From Adiantum capillus-veneris (taxonomy: Eukaryota > Streptophyta > Polypodiopsida > Polypodiales > Pteridaceae): DNA of 64,000 nucleotides. The notes under the pieces are model-generated. The model was not told the DNA's origin and did no database searches. It was given only the letters and a program-made list of their open reading frames with translations. This document shows, piece by piece, positions 45,286 through 54,417 of the stretch. Numbering within the stretch: the first letter of the stretch is position 1; each line of letters opens with the position of its first letter. The DNA lies in assembly GCA_014529385.2 (NCBI GenBank), contig CM043942.1:106628141-106692140 (forward strand), in the 5' to 3' direction. The position numbers and the translations under genes are program-made.

Positions 45286-46062
45286 CTAAGAGGGATTAGC
45301 TGTGGGGAGAGCTGATTTGGGTTTTCGAAACTCCTGGATGATGGCTTTACCACCTCGGTAGACTGCCCATTTGCCTTGTTTGCGGGCTTCATGTACCTTC
45401 TTGAGCTCTTCACTTTTGCGTTTGAGTTGTAGCGGGGTGAGTTCTTCTACGATCCAAAACTTGGTGTCCTTGAGAAGACGTGATTGTTGGAGAAGCTTGA
45501 GCCGACATTCCCTACTTTCAAATTCAAGGATGGCATGTCCACTTGGTATAGGTAGGTCAGGGCCTCTCCAAGTGATACGACTTATTGCATTGTGGTCGAC
45601 CTTGATCGGCTTGAGAGTTTCGTTGAGGAAGTTGATGCGTTCTGAGAAGTCGAGCTCGGTTGTTTCCCATGCTTGAGGTAGCCCACCGATGCGGATCTTG
45701 AGGGTATTTTCTGCTTGGAGTCGTTGTTCTCGAAGCTCTACTGTCACACATGTCTTCACCTTCGCAAGGGTTGCCGAGTGGGTTTCGATGGCCTTGCCTT
45801 CGACTTCTTTCACTTTATTGGTGGCGAGATCGACCATGGAATCAAATCGCGCCTCAAGCTTGCAAAGGCGAGCTTTGAGGTCGCGATTTTCTTCCATGAC
45901 GTGATCAAGATCTGCTTGAAGGCGTTTGATTCGATCAAATTTGCTTGGCGCTACTAGGACAGCAGCAAAGCTTGGTCGTGTTTTCGCAAAGCTCTTCGGA
46001 GTGTTGGTTTTGGTCGTCATTCTTCCGATGCTAATCTTCTTGTTGTTGAGTGCACTTACCAA
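45286..46062 (-). CDS. LINE (L1-type) ORF1 protein: coiled coil, RRM, C-terminal domain
   Basis: Intact 258-codon frame. Residues 1-40 are basic and flexible. About 41-118 is a heptad-like coiled coil (IKRLQADLDHVMEENRDLKA, LCKLEARFDSMVDLA). About 121-190 fits a single RRM (LKIRIGGLP, RITWRGPDLP, GHAILEFESRECRLKLL). About 195-250 fits the L1 ORF1p C-terminal domain (FWIVEELTPLQLKRKSEELK, EARKQGKWAVYRGGKAII). This order is that of the trimeric, RNA-binding ORF1p of animal-type L1. There is no CCHC knuckle, which plant L1 ORF1 usually has. No endonuclease or RT ORF2 follows. An earlier in-frame ATG choice cannot be excluded; ATG 46062 is the first in the open frame. Confidence 0.75.
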   Translation of the reverse strand: MVSALNNKKISIGRMTTKTNTPKSFAKTRPSFAAVLVAPSKFDRIKRLQADLDHVMEENRDLKARLCKLEARFDSMVDLATNKVKEVEGKAIETHSATLAKVKTCVTVELREQRLQAENTLKIRIGGLPQAWETTELDFSERINFLNETLKPIKVDHNAISRITWRGPDLPIPSGHAILEFESRECRLKLLQQSRLLKDTKFWIVEELTPLQLKRKSEELKKVHEARKQGKWAVYRGGKAIIQEFRKPKSALPTANPS

Positions 46063-46510
46063 ACTGAAGTTTTGTGGGAATCCCTGCTTAGTTTAGGCTT
46101 TGTATGCCTGAGAGACAGAGAACTGTGGGCTTGGGCTTGGGGATGCAAGGGTCGAAACTTGTGCAAGAATCATCCCCTGCCTGTTTAATGCAAGCCTAAA
46201 TCGGGGTCGAAGCTTGTGCAAGAATCATCCCCTGCCTGTGTAATCGAAAGAAGAAGCAGGGTGCAATCGACGAGCAGGGCTGAGACCAGCAAGGCCGAGT
46301 GGAACGAGCAGGGCCGAGACGAGCAGGGCCGAGATCTGTATGTCGTGCAAGGCGAGCTCTGTAGGTCGTGTAAATCTGAAACCAGAGCAAAGCGGGCGTT
46401 TCTGAGTTGAGCAGACTGGGGTGGGGGCAAGCTATGGCTAACGCCCCCCCACAGGGCAGCCCCTCACCCTGGGGAAGACTTGGGAGCAAGGGGAAAGAGA
46501 AGCGGCTAGG

Positions 46511-46512
<2 letters not shown>
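46063..46512 (-). other. Upstream region of the ORF1, short duplications
   Basis: Includes a direct duplication of 'gtcgaa.cttgtgcaagaatcatcccctgcctgt' (46151 and 46207, 56-bp step) and repeated 'gagcagggccgagac' units (46277-46335). It may be a LINE 5' untranslated/promoter region, which often carry short tandem repeats, but this is inference. Confidence 0.4.
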
Positions 46513-46562
<50 letters not shown>

Positions 46563-46574
46563 GGGGGGGGGGGG
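46513..46574. repeat. (GA)n followed by poly-G
   Basis: About 46 bp of GA, then 14 G's (46561-46574), 18 bp before the CENH3-like ATG. Confidence 0.95.
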
Positions 46575-46592
46575 CTATAGTCTTACAGAGAT

Positions 46593-46988
46593 ATGGCAAG
46601 AACTAAGGCGACTGCTAGGAAGGCAGGCAAAGGATCTGTTTTGGCTACTAAAGTAGGAGGAAGGTCTACCAATAAGAAGAAGAGACCTGGAAAGCCCATG
46701 AAGATTTTGAAAGATCCAAGGATGCATATGCTACAAGGACACATCAAGCTGTGTTAAGGAAATTAGGAAGGCTTAGAAATGCATTGATCTCCTTGTACCA
46801 AAGTTTCTATTTCATAGGCTAGTTAGGTCAATATGTGAGGAGACGTATTTTAGCACGATGAAACATGTTGCATTGTTGGCACTTCAAGAGGTAGCATAAA
46901 ACTTTTTTCTTGAATACTTTAATGATATAACTATTGTTGCAGCACATGCACACAGGGTGACCGTTATGGACAAGGACAGTGAAAGCTG
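46593..46988 (+). pseudogene. Centromeric histone H3 (CENH3)-like pseudogene
   Basis: ATG 46593 opens MARTKATARKAGKGS, an H3-type N-terminus, then a Lys/Arg-rich tail (STNKKKRPGKPMK). The histone fold follows in shifted frames: AVLR, a lost base near 46758, then EIRKA-stop-KCIDLLVPKF, LFHRLVRSICEETY, HVALLALQEVA-stop-NFFLEYF and AHAHRVTVMDKD. Canonical H3 reads STELLIRKLPFQRLVRE and VAALQEAAE. The longer loop and the ALLALQE wording fit CENH3 better. Stops at 46773-46775 and about 46897. No introns interrupt the fold, whereas CENH3 genes normally have several, so a processed (retro)copy is likely. CENH3 specifies kinetochore chromatin; this copy cannot make it. Confidence 0.7.
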
Positions 46989-47070
46989 AAAAGAGTAAGG
47001 TGAAGATATGATAAAAGGCTTCAACCCAACAACTTTATAGACAATAAAATGAAGGAAATTTTTCTTACTC

Positions 47071-47391
47071 TTGCATCAAGCTAGCCCACAGAGAGAGGTG
47101 AAGATTGTGGAGCTCACTCATGAGGTGAATACCAAGGCTAGAGCTCGGCAGGAAAACCAGCGTGCAGAGGCGATAGCAAGACTAAAAGAGAAAGAAAAAG
47201 CAAAAAATGCTTTAAAAGAGGAGATTAAGAGCTACCACGTTGTTACTCATGAAATCGATGTCAGCAACAATGAAATTTTATCATCTAGGAAGGAAGGATT
47301 AATAACAAATGTACCACTAGCAGATAGTTCAAGGAAACTTGCATTAGATTCTGTTGGCATTAATATATTGAAGATCCATATGATCAAATAA
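47071..47391 (+). CDS. Unrecognised coiled-coil ORF (106 aa)
   Basis: Open frame with a charged helical centre (REVKIVELTHEVNTKARARQ, IARLKEKEKAKNALKEEIKS) and a non-charged tail. No stops within. It lies between the CENH3-like and Ulp1-like remains on the same strand and may be an exon upstream of the protease. Family unknown; the ATG at 47071 may be internal to a larger lost frame. Confidence 0.35.
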   Translation: MHQASPQREVKIVELTHEVNTKARARQENQRAEAIARLKEKEKAKNALKEEIKSYHVVTHEIDVSNNEILSSRKEGLITNVPLADSSRKLALDSVGINILKIHMIK

Positions 47392-47545
47392 CTAATTCAA
47401 TTGTCTTTATGTACATGTGCCTAAAGTAAGATGCTTTCACTAGCTTCACCATACTTTTATTCACCCATTAGATTAGAGAATAACTTCCAATAATTGTCTT
47501 GTAGTTTGATCAAGAGCCATCTACCTGCATAAAGTTAGTCAAAAA

Positions 47546-48300
47546 TATATATAATGGATCCTCAACTCTCTGTCTTTCTTAGAATGAAAAACACCCATCA
47601 AGACACATTTAAGAAGTGACTTGCCCATTGTCCGATGTTGGAAGTCACAACCATCATTTTTCCATATGAGAGCAACCACCACTAGAGCCTGGTTTGCATC
47701 GAGCTTGACAATCCAGTTGTCTGGATTCTAAACTCAATTCAAGGAACACATCCAGAATTAAGTTTGTGAGTATTAAAAGTTAGATTTGGATTGATGTGGA
47801 ATAAGGAATGCGTACATTGATTGTGTTGAAACCATAACAACCTTGTCCGCTTGTGCAGCTGCATGAAAAAATTGTCGCTTATATATGGAAAGATGTGTGA
47901 AAGTTACAAGTTGTACAAGTCAAAAATTAACTAAATCACAGTTCCCAAACAGACGGATGTGAACTCGTGTGGATGGAGGTGTCTCCTTCACATTGAGTAC
48001 ATACTGTAGAGCTTATTTGCACTATAGCCATTCATGTCAAAGGTAATCATTTTTCAAACCATTACTTGGGAGACGATAATTGTTCCAATAAATAAATATC
48101 TCAGGTCCTTTTTGTTTTGATTTTTCATCTACAAAGGGCATTGGAGAAGTATACACTAGAGTATTTGCATCAATATCGTGCCCCTCTGATCAAGCACCTT
48201 CTTTCTATTTCACATCCTGTAAGCATGGTTGCAGAAGACACCCTTTTGGATGACCATATTGTAGAGATAACAATGACTGATGAGGGACACCAATAATCGA
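47546..48300 (+). pseudogene. Ulp1-like SUMO protease (peptidase C48) remnant
   Basis: C48 proteases cleave SUMO precursors and conjugates and occur both as host genes and inside some plant Mutator-like elements. Seen: MDPQLSVFLRMKNTHQDTFK; LEVTTIIFPYESNHH-stop-SLVCIELDN, where the His of the catalytic triad is followed by a TAG exactly where Trp (TGG) is usual; WILNSIQGTHPELSL, with Asn where the catalytic Asp is expected; an intron about 47767-47858; LHEKIVAYIWKDV; and PKQTDVNSCGWRCLLHIEYI, the Gln and catalytic Cys block. A further intron probably ends at 48138 before LEKYTLEYLHQYRAPLIKHL. Stops and a shift are present; inactive. Confidence 0.75.
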
Positions 48301-48791
48301 TTTAGAAGGGACAGTAGGAAGAGGAGGAATGGATTGATGAGAAGAGAAATCCTACAGCGGGAGAGTTTGATAGAGAGGAGATACAGGATGAGGGCAAGGG
48401 CGGTGTGAGCGCAGAGGAGCCAGATCATGCACATGGAGGGGATGAGGAAGAAAATAAGATCGAAACTCCCTCTACACTTGGAGGGTCTCAAAAGGAAGAA
48501 GATAATGCGGAGGGAGGGGCTAAGGAAGAACATTACAACCCTCAAGCAGAGCATACCACTCCTACAATTCCTTCGATAGAGCATGAAAATGATCAATAGT
48601 CAATGCTACCCAACCCACAAAGAGAGCATAGCACGTTAGAAGCTAATTCTTTAGCTATGGACCGTTCTACATTGGAGACACAAGAGTCTCATATGCAAAA
48701 AAACAAGGGAGTGGTGAGAAAAAGCTCGAGGATGGCAACATTGGAGTGGATAACCTCCACAACTCCCAAACCCAGTATGGACCTTTGCTAG
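48301..48791 (+). pseudogene. Acidic low-complexity tail of the Ulp1-like remnant
   Basis: The frame continues from the protease through two or three stops into EEEEWIDEKRNPTAGEFDRE, DHAHGGDEEENKIETPS, KEEDNAEGGAKEEHYNPQ, a stop at 48598-48600, and then LETQESHMQKNKGVVRKSSR, ending at TAG 48789-48791. Acidic or polar tails are common on plant C48 proteins, but a separate ORF is possible. Confidence 0.4.
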
Positions 48792-48896
48792 ACATTGACA
48801 TGATTGTTTCGGTAATAACCAATGTAAAAGAATATGAAGGTCATCCTATTGTCTAACTACTTATTTGTTTTACAAAATGTTTGCAGAAACTAATTA

Positions 48897-48998
48897 TTCT
48901 TGATATCAGCGGATTGTTTTTGTTTCAAGAGCCATATCATTCAAATGCAAGATCTCTCAACCTGCACAACTTTTGTGTAGGCAGACACAGAGTCAATT
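48897..48998 (+). pseudogene. FCP1/NIF-type phosphatase domain gene, part 1 (split by copia insertion)
   Basis: Follows a splice-acceptor-like TTTTACAAAATGTTTGCAG (ends 48896). The exon opens KLIILDISGLFLFQEPYH, corresponding to motif I of HAD-type CTD phosphatases (usual DLDGT or DLNGL), with the second catalytic Asp replaced by Ser. It ends in frame at VN, where the copia LTR starts. Removing the element and one CAATT copy joins it in phase to the second part (VN then FTAKRQGF). Confidence 0.7.
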
Positions 48999-49227
48999 TG
49001 TTGGTATTAGGGTTGCAAGAAAACACACACAGCTTGGAGAAGACAAGGGAAGCTCAAGGCACACAACAAAGAGTGTATTACTTAGTGTGCAATGGAAAGA
49101 TAGATAGCCCTAGAATGAATGGACATATATACAATGCACGGGGGGAAAAACCTCCTAGTGAGGGAAAAAATGCCATGGCGGTCCTAAGTATTTTCACACA
49201 CATCACTACCACATGTATATGGTAACA
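48999..49227 (-). repeat. 3' LTR of the deleted copia element
   Basis: 229 bp; about 90-95% like the LTRs at 50506 and 62299 by eye. Confidence 0.93.
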
Positions 49228-49303
49228 AATCCCGCCTAGAGTGATGCGGTGAATGAGAGTTGGCACATGAGTAAAGGGAAAGTTCCATGCCCTAAGGACA
49301 TGA

Positions 49304-50155
49304 TCAGCCCACAAAGGGGACTAAACCCAAAGCTTTGCAAAAAGCTTCGAACTTCTCATGAGACAATGCCTTTGTGAAAAGATCTGCAAGGTTGTCCTGT
49401 GTTGGCACATAAGCCAAGCTGATCTCTCCTGCTGAGAGCCTCTCCTTGACATAGTGGTAATGCACCTCAATGTGCTTTGTGCGAGCATGAAAAATTGGGT
49501 TTCTCGCAACTTCCAATGCGCTTTGACTATCAGTGTAGATAGTGTTGGCAGTGTCCTTTCCAACACCCAAAGCAGCCATAAGACGTCTGAGCCATACACA
49601 CTCAACCGTAGCTGTGAGGATTGCCCTGTACTCAGTCTCACAACTAGAAGTGGCCACAGTAGGTTGCTTCTTGCTCAACCATGATATACATGAACTTCCA
49701 AGCATGAAACAAAATCACTTGTGGACACTCGCGTGTCAAAACAACCAGCCCAATCTGAATCCAAAAAAGCATGTAAGTATGGCGGCAATGATCCCCCCTT
49801 GGGATAAAACAAGCCAAGATGTAAAGTGTCACTCAAGTAGTGGAAAATCCTCTTGACACCCTGCCAATGCTTAGACCCTAGGGGGCTATGCATAAATCTG
49901 CTGACCTGTGAGACTACAAATTGATCTCATGTTGCATACATAAATGAGGCATCCAATAGAAATTTGGTGAAGAGTGACATCTACATGATAGCCAGCATCA
50001 TGAAGAATCAATTTCAAACTTGTTTCCATGGGAGTAGCAATAGGTTTGCAATTCTCAAGTCCAAACTTACATAGCAATGTTTCTATGTAACTTTTCTGAC
50101 ACAATGCAATACCACCATCACACTGCTTTGAACATGTTGCATCATATGAGCCCAC
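49304..50155 (-). pseudogene. Copia RT C-terminus and RNase H of the deleted element
   Basis: Minus-strand frames: KQCDGGIALCQKSYIETLLC and LENCKPIATPMETSLKL; then SPLGSKHWQGVKRIFHYLSD and LHLGLFYPKGGSLPPYLHAF; a shift; SDWAGCFDTRVS; LGSSCISWLSKKQPTVATSS; CETEYRAI; IYTDSQSALEVARNP; and PTQDNLADLFTKALSHEKFE to the stop at 49304. Frames are broken near 49700 and 49890. No YVDD region remains. Confidence 0.93.
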
Positions 50156-50490
50156 ATAGGGTGATTGTCCCCATCCAATATATCCTAAGCAGCAAACATT
50201 TTGAACACATCTGTGTTGTTGTCAGCCATGGTAAATGTTGCACCTGATGTGAAAACAAATTGAAATAGGAGAAATGAAGCACGAACAACACGTGCTATAT
50301 AGAACAAATCGTAGAAGACTATAAGGACCTGTTATGCAAAAAACAGCACTCACAAAAAATTTGCACAAAATGACGAAATAGCATGTGCAGTACTACTTGA
50401 GGTACAAATGGAGGTCGAGAACCAGAAATCAAAGAAAGTGAGTAGGCGTGTGCTAGAGATGCTAGCGACTAAGCTTGGGAGGATGCAACC

Positions 50491-50503
50491 TGCTCTGATA
50501 CCA
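50491..50503 (-). other. Primer-binding site of the deleted copia element
   Basis: TGGTATCAGAGCA on the minus strand, two bases from the LTR end CAACA/AT. Confidence 0.93.
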
Positions 50504-50505
50504 AT

Positions 50506-50732
50506 TGTTGGAATTAGGGTTGCAGGAAAACACACACAGCTTGGAGAAGACAAAGGAAGCTCAACGCACACAACAGAGAGTATATTACTAAGTGTGCAAT
50601 GGAAAGATAGATAGCCCTAGAATGAATGGACATTTATACAATGCACGGGGGGAAAAACCTCCTAGTGAGGGAAAAAATGCCCCGACGGTCCTAAGTGTTT
50701 TCACACACATCACTACCACATGTATATGGTCA
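50506..50732 (-). repeat. 5' LTR of the deleted copia element
   Basis: 227 bp, ends GGTCA where the left LTR has GGTAACA. Confidence 0.92.
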
Positions 50733-50737
50733 CAATT

Positions 50738-51156
50738 TTACGGCCAAGCGCCAAGGATTTCTTTTTCCTAGGTTTCGCGTTGCGATATGGTCTTCTATAC
50801 AGTTGAGAAACCTCAACCCCCTTGTAGCCGTAGTTTGTAACATAGCCAAAATTGAGCATTGGCAATTTAATTTTGTGTATTGCCAATCACAATGTGTTGT
50901 CATTGATGGCCACTACCACCCTACAAAACAAAATGTACAGCTTTATTACAAACCTTTTTCTCAAAGCCATGTCCCATTTGATGTTGACAACACTCTGTTG
51001 ATGGATGATACACCACATAAGGGATTACTTGATCCACCGGACACAACCCTCTCCCCACCCTCATTTGAAGAGCATGACCATGACTTCTACCTAGAGGACA
51101 TTTTGATCCTTTATCTGCGGAATTTGTATTGCAGCCTATTGACTATTTCAGAATAG
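50738..51156 (+). pseudogene. FCP1/NIF-type phosphatase domain gene, part 2
   Basis: In phase with the exon at 48897-48998. It contains GFLFPRFRVAIWSSIQLRNL, matching the 'F..FEVGVWSSA' block of FCP1-like HAD phosphatases; AKIEHWQFNFVYCQSQCVVI, where the family has 'LLFSWDQSDCT'; YYKPF; and NTLLMDDTPHKGLLDPPDTT, the 'TLLIDDSPHKALLNPP' block with the conserved acidic pair. The frame ends with TGA/TAG-like TISE-stop at about 51156 beside a GTACTT donor-like site. The second part is stop-free over 130 codons, so decay after the copia insertion has been slight. Whether the parent was an active gene is unknown. Confidence 0.75.
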
Positions 51157-51238
51157 GTACTTACAAATACTCTCGGCAATGCTAACTATGTACATTAATA
51201 AGATTCTTTGTACATTGATTGTAGTGCCGTGGATGTAA

Positions 51239-51362
<124 letters not shown>

Positions 51363-51582
51363 GACATCAAACTCTACAGATGTTGTACAAAATGTAAAGA
51401 AATGACACATACTACTTTAACAAAGAAAGAGAGATAGACAGACAGTTTCCTCTTACAACCAAATGGTCGAAATCATCTCATAGTTGAAATAAAAGATTTC
51501 AATTGAGAGAAACGTTGAAATGTAAGCCATGAATATAGATTTCAATTAAAGAAGAAGTTACACCCATTGGAATTCCTCTAAG

Positions 51583-52570
51583 TTACATTGGCACGATTTG
51601 AATTCGGTCAGTTAGCTCTCTACAGGCAATCTCTTTTTCCCTTTGTTGCATTACTTTGCCTCCACCTTGTAACAAATAGAACTCTGAGGGCTCGTTGTCC
51701 ACAGTCTCATCCACTATGTCGTGCCAGAATTGCAGAAGGTTTTATTGCTCCCTTACTGTGACCATTGTCACACACAAGGTTGAGCTCTTTGTCCAATACC
51801 TCCACATTTATGACAGCATTGTTCTCCAAGCCAACCGACTCTTGATCAATAGAGACAAACTGAGAGCAGCCTACAACAATTTGAGAGTGCTTGTACCACA
51901 AGGAGATGAGAAGTGACTGTGTGCCGATCATATACTTGGCCATTAAAGTGTCCAGTGCAGCCTCGCAATGTATGCCGTCCACCTCTTTAACATACCACCC
52001 TCTATCAAGAAGCTTGTCACAGAAGCAACTGTCTACAGATTTATATACTAGCATTGTCTTTGCAGCATGTATGTGGCAGGTGTGAAATAGCTCCACAAAT
52101 AAACTTATAGGACAGAAATTATCAATCTTCACCAATTTGGTGGGTACAGAATTTCGTAGGGACTTTTGCACATCCCTAAACAACTTACTTCGGAGAGCTT
52201 CACACACTGTGGTGTCCGAGACTGGCCAGTCAATACAGGTCCAATTGGTAGGGAGAGGGAGTTTAACCAAAGTACCTTTCTGATTTCTCTGGTTGAGCTC
52301 GTAGAAGTGCTTGTAGAAATAAATGCACTCATCTTCAAGGCTCTTGCTAGTTCTTCCAACATACTGCTTGCTTCTCATTGGACACGTCTCAATAAGGCTC
52401 TCTCAAAGACCTCCAAAATCTCCTAATGACTCCATATCGCTCATCTCCATGGTAAAAGACATCTCTATCCTAAGAGAATCAATTCTTTGTGTCTCGCTAG
52501 AGCATGGCTGCTCTAACTTTGCATCTATAGACATGTCGTGCACAGCACTCTGGAGCTAATTTGCAAAAGA
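51583..52570 (-). pseudogene. Unrecognised protein in a copia-derived element
   Basis: From about 52570 on the minus strand: LQSAVHDMSIDAKLEQPCSS, ETQRIDSLRIEMSFTMEMSD, an in-frame TGA, then a clean frame from 52378 (MRSKQYVGRTSKSLEDECIY, LVKLPLPTNWTCIDWPVSDT, LFRDVQKSLRNSVPTKLVKI, NFCPISLFVELFHTCHIHAA, SCFCDKLLDRGWYVKEVDGI, LDTLMAKYMIGTQSLLISLW). A shift near 51707 leads to IVDETVDNEPSEFYLLQGGG and a stop at 51583. At least 290 residues, globular, with regularly placed Cys/Trp. It lies in sense orientation downstream of copia gag and protease, where integrase and RT should be. I recognise no integrase, RT or host family. It is a captured gene or an element-specific protein. Confidence 0.5.
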
Positions 52571-53160
52571 TATGTGTCTAGTCTCTTGCTAAGTACACGT
52601 CTGCAAAATCACTAAGACTGCACCATCTCGCACATGTGGCACACTGCTATGCAACCTTACTGGCCAAGCATTGAATTCTGTCATAACCATAAATGATTGC
52701 TCTAGTTATGCACTCAAAAAGTTTTCATGTTATACATGTATGTCCTCAGACCCTGCATGCACAATGAGCGAAGTGTCACGCTACCCATCAGCAAAGCGTA
52801 TTCGCCTAGACTATGAATGTTTGCATGACAATAGACTCACAGAGACTATGGCATCTCTAACACCAAGAACGTAGAGAAGAGCTGAATGAGCACCATGATG
52901 GCCTCTTGCTATCACAAGCTAACCTCTCCTCATAAATTAAAACTCAATATTCAATTGAACATGACACCCATGATCTCTGAGTTGCAAGATGGAAATCAAA
53001 CTCCTATGAGCATCAAGCACATACTGAACATCATGGAGCACAAGAATACTCCCATTGGTGAAGTGCAAATGAATGTTACCCATACCATAAACATCATTCT
53101 AACTCGGAGCAGAAAACGTGCTAAATCACTCCCTCAAAGCAGTAACATGGCGTAAACTAC
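52571..53160 (-). pseudogene. Copia protease and following region
   Basis: Minus frames with shifts: KLDSSSLRHVTALRE (protease block, DSG changed to DSS), YGMGNIHLHFTNGSILVLHD, VQYVLDAHRSLISILQLRDH and VIARGHHGAHSALLYVLGVR, which together match the protease-to-GAG-pre-integrase stretch of copia polyproteins ('GxGxVxLxFxNGxxLxLxDVxYVPxxxxNLISVxxL'). The WHxRLGH block that should follow is not visible. Confidence 0.75.
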
Positions 53161-53269
53161 TGCTGTCCAATTTTCAATCGTGAGACAAAGTCCACATATG
53201 TATGGGTGAACCTGCGAAAGTAGGAGTGTCTACCACACTCACTCTCAGAAACAACCAATGGAGTCCTCG

Positions 53270-53500
53270 ACTATCTCCAACGCTTGAAACAGTGTCTCCT
53301 CATGTGTCTAGGTCTGTCACAATGCCAACAAACCACATGTTTGCACCTCTGAGATCTTCTTGATGCACCAACCTCGGTATCCAATGAGGAATTTTCACTG
53401 CAAGATGCCATAACTGAGCGCAAAATGAGTCTAAAGATCAGCCAACACCAAATGTAAATGCATTGTTCACAAGAGCATAACCGCTCAGCACAATGCAAAA
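53270..53500 (-). pseudogene. Copia gag zinc-knuckle region
   Basis: Minus frame 53498-53271: SENSSLDTEVGASRRSQRCK then CWHCDRPRHMRRHCFKR, a complete CX2CX4HX4C knuckle. The capsid part further upstream (53500-54060) is not readable. Confidence 0.8.
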
Positions 53501-54121
53501 GAAAACTAGTTGATCAAAACTTGCCACCAAACCTATGGCAAAGATCGCATAAAGTACATAACCCTCTGCCTGATATATGCAATGAGAGCGTAAGCGAAAT
53601 GAACATCTGCATAGGCACAAGCCAAAACTTGGCTAAAACGGCTATCTAACACCTATCACAAAACGCATAAGACCTGATGAAAACCCGACAAAGTCTCCTC
53701 TTTAATGGAGAAAAATGTCACCAAAAAACAAGGAAATAAGCAATGCCAAAACACGATAGCACGATGCCAGACACAATGACAAACAATTGGGGAATCCCTC
53801 AATCGGAATCAATGAGCGTAAAGCTCCCGCAATGTCAATACATGAGATGTACCTGCTGCTATACAAGACACTAAAAACCTGCGAGCTAATCGTCAAGCTC
53901 ACCAAGTTTGGTATCAAGGCATACACACACTGGTCTCCTACCTGCAGAGAATATCGTACAAAAGCCCGACGTACCTGGATTGCATTAAATCATGCGCATA
54001 AAACTGCTGGAAAAAATATGTCATAGTTTCGATTATAAAATGGCTATCAAACCCAAATAACCAACAAGTTTCCAAGCTCAAACATGAGCAATAAATGTGC
54101 CACCGCCGTTTTCCTTGCTAT
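53501..54121 (-). other. Unreadable gag/leader region of the copia-derived element
   Basis: Hydrophobic short frames in both strands; no capsid motif. Probably decayed gag. Confidence 0.4.
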
Positions 54122-54127
54122 CGCCAA

Positions 54128-54177
54128 TGCACTCTGATACGAATTGTGAGTGGGCGAATGCAGTACGTGTGCGAAGG

Positions 54178-54229
<52 letters not shown>

Positions 54230-54379
54230 AGAGCACGATGTGGATGGAGCAGCTCACCACAATGTGTATGTGAGAGCCCCTTATTCTTCTATTTAGTACA
54301 GAATAAGGTGTGTACAAGTGATGGACGATCGGACGCCTCTAACATGTCCGATCAGAATAAGACACACCACTTTTACCCC

Positions 54380-54381
<2 letters not shown>
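54128..54381 (-). repeat. Primer site and 5' LTR of the copia-derived element
   Basis: At 54128-54140 the minus strand reads TCGTATCAGAGTG, one change from the TGGTATCAGAG primer site. The LTR then extends from about 54144 to 54381 and, in minus orientation, would start near GTTGGGGTAAAAGTGG. It contains two GA arrays. No matching 3' LTR was found left of 51583, so the element is truncated or its 3' LTR is lost. Confidence 0.55.
54181..54233. repeat. (GA)n microsatellite in the LTR
   Basis: About 53 bp of GA with one GG slip; a second (GA)n lies at 54384-54413. Confidence 0.96.

Positions 54382-54417
<36 letters not shown>

Larger units (their letters stand above)
48999..50732 (-). mobile_element. 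Internally deleted Ty1/copia element with both LTRs
   Basis: LTRs 48999-49227 and 50506-50732 (TGTTGGAATTAGGG...). Probable target duplication CAATT at 48994-48998 and 50733-50737. Primer site TGGTATCAGAGCA on the minus strand at 50491-50503; purine tract next to the left LTR. Inside, only the start of gag (MADNNTDVFKMFAA at about 50229, then NHPMWAHMMQHV) and the end of RT plus RNase H remain, joined near 50128. Gag core, protease, integrase and most of RT are missing. Same family as 62299-64000. Confidence 0.93.

Noticed and set aside
45371-45957. Plus-strand Ser/Arg/Phe-rich ORFs
   Set aside because: Antisense shadows of the LINE-type ORF1, whose minus frame has clear domain order.
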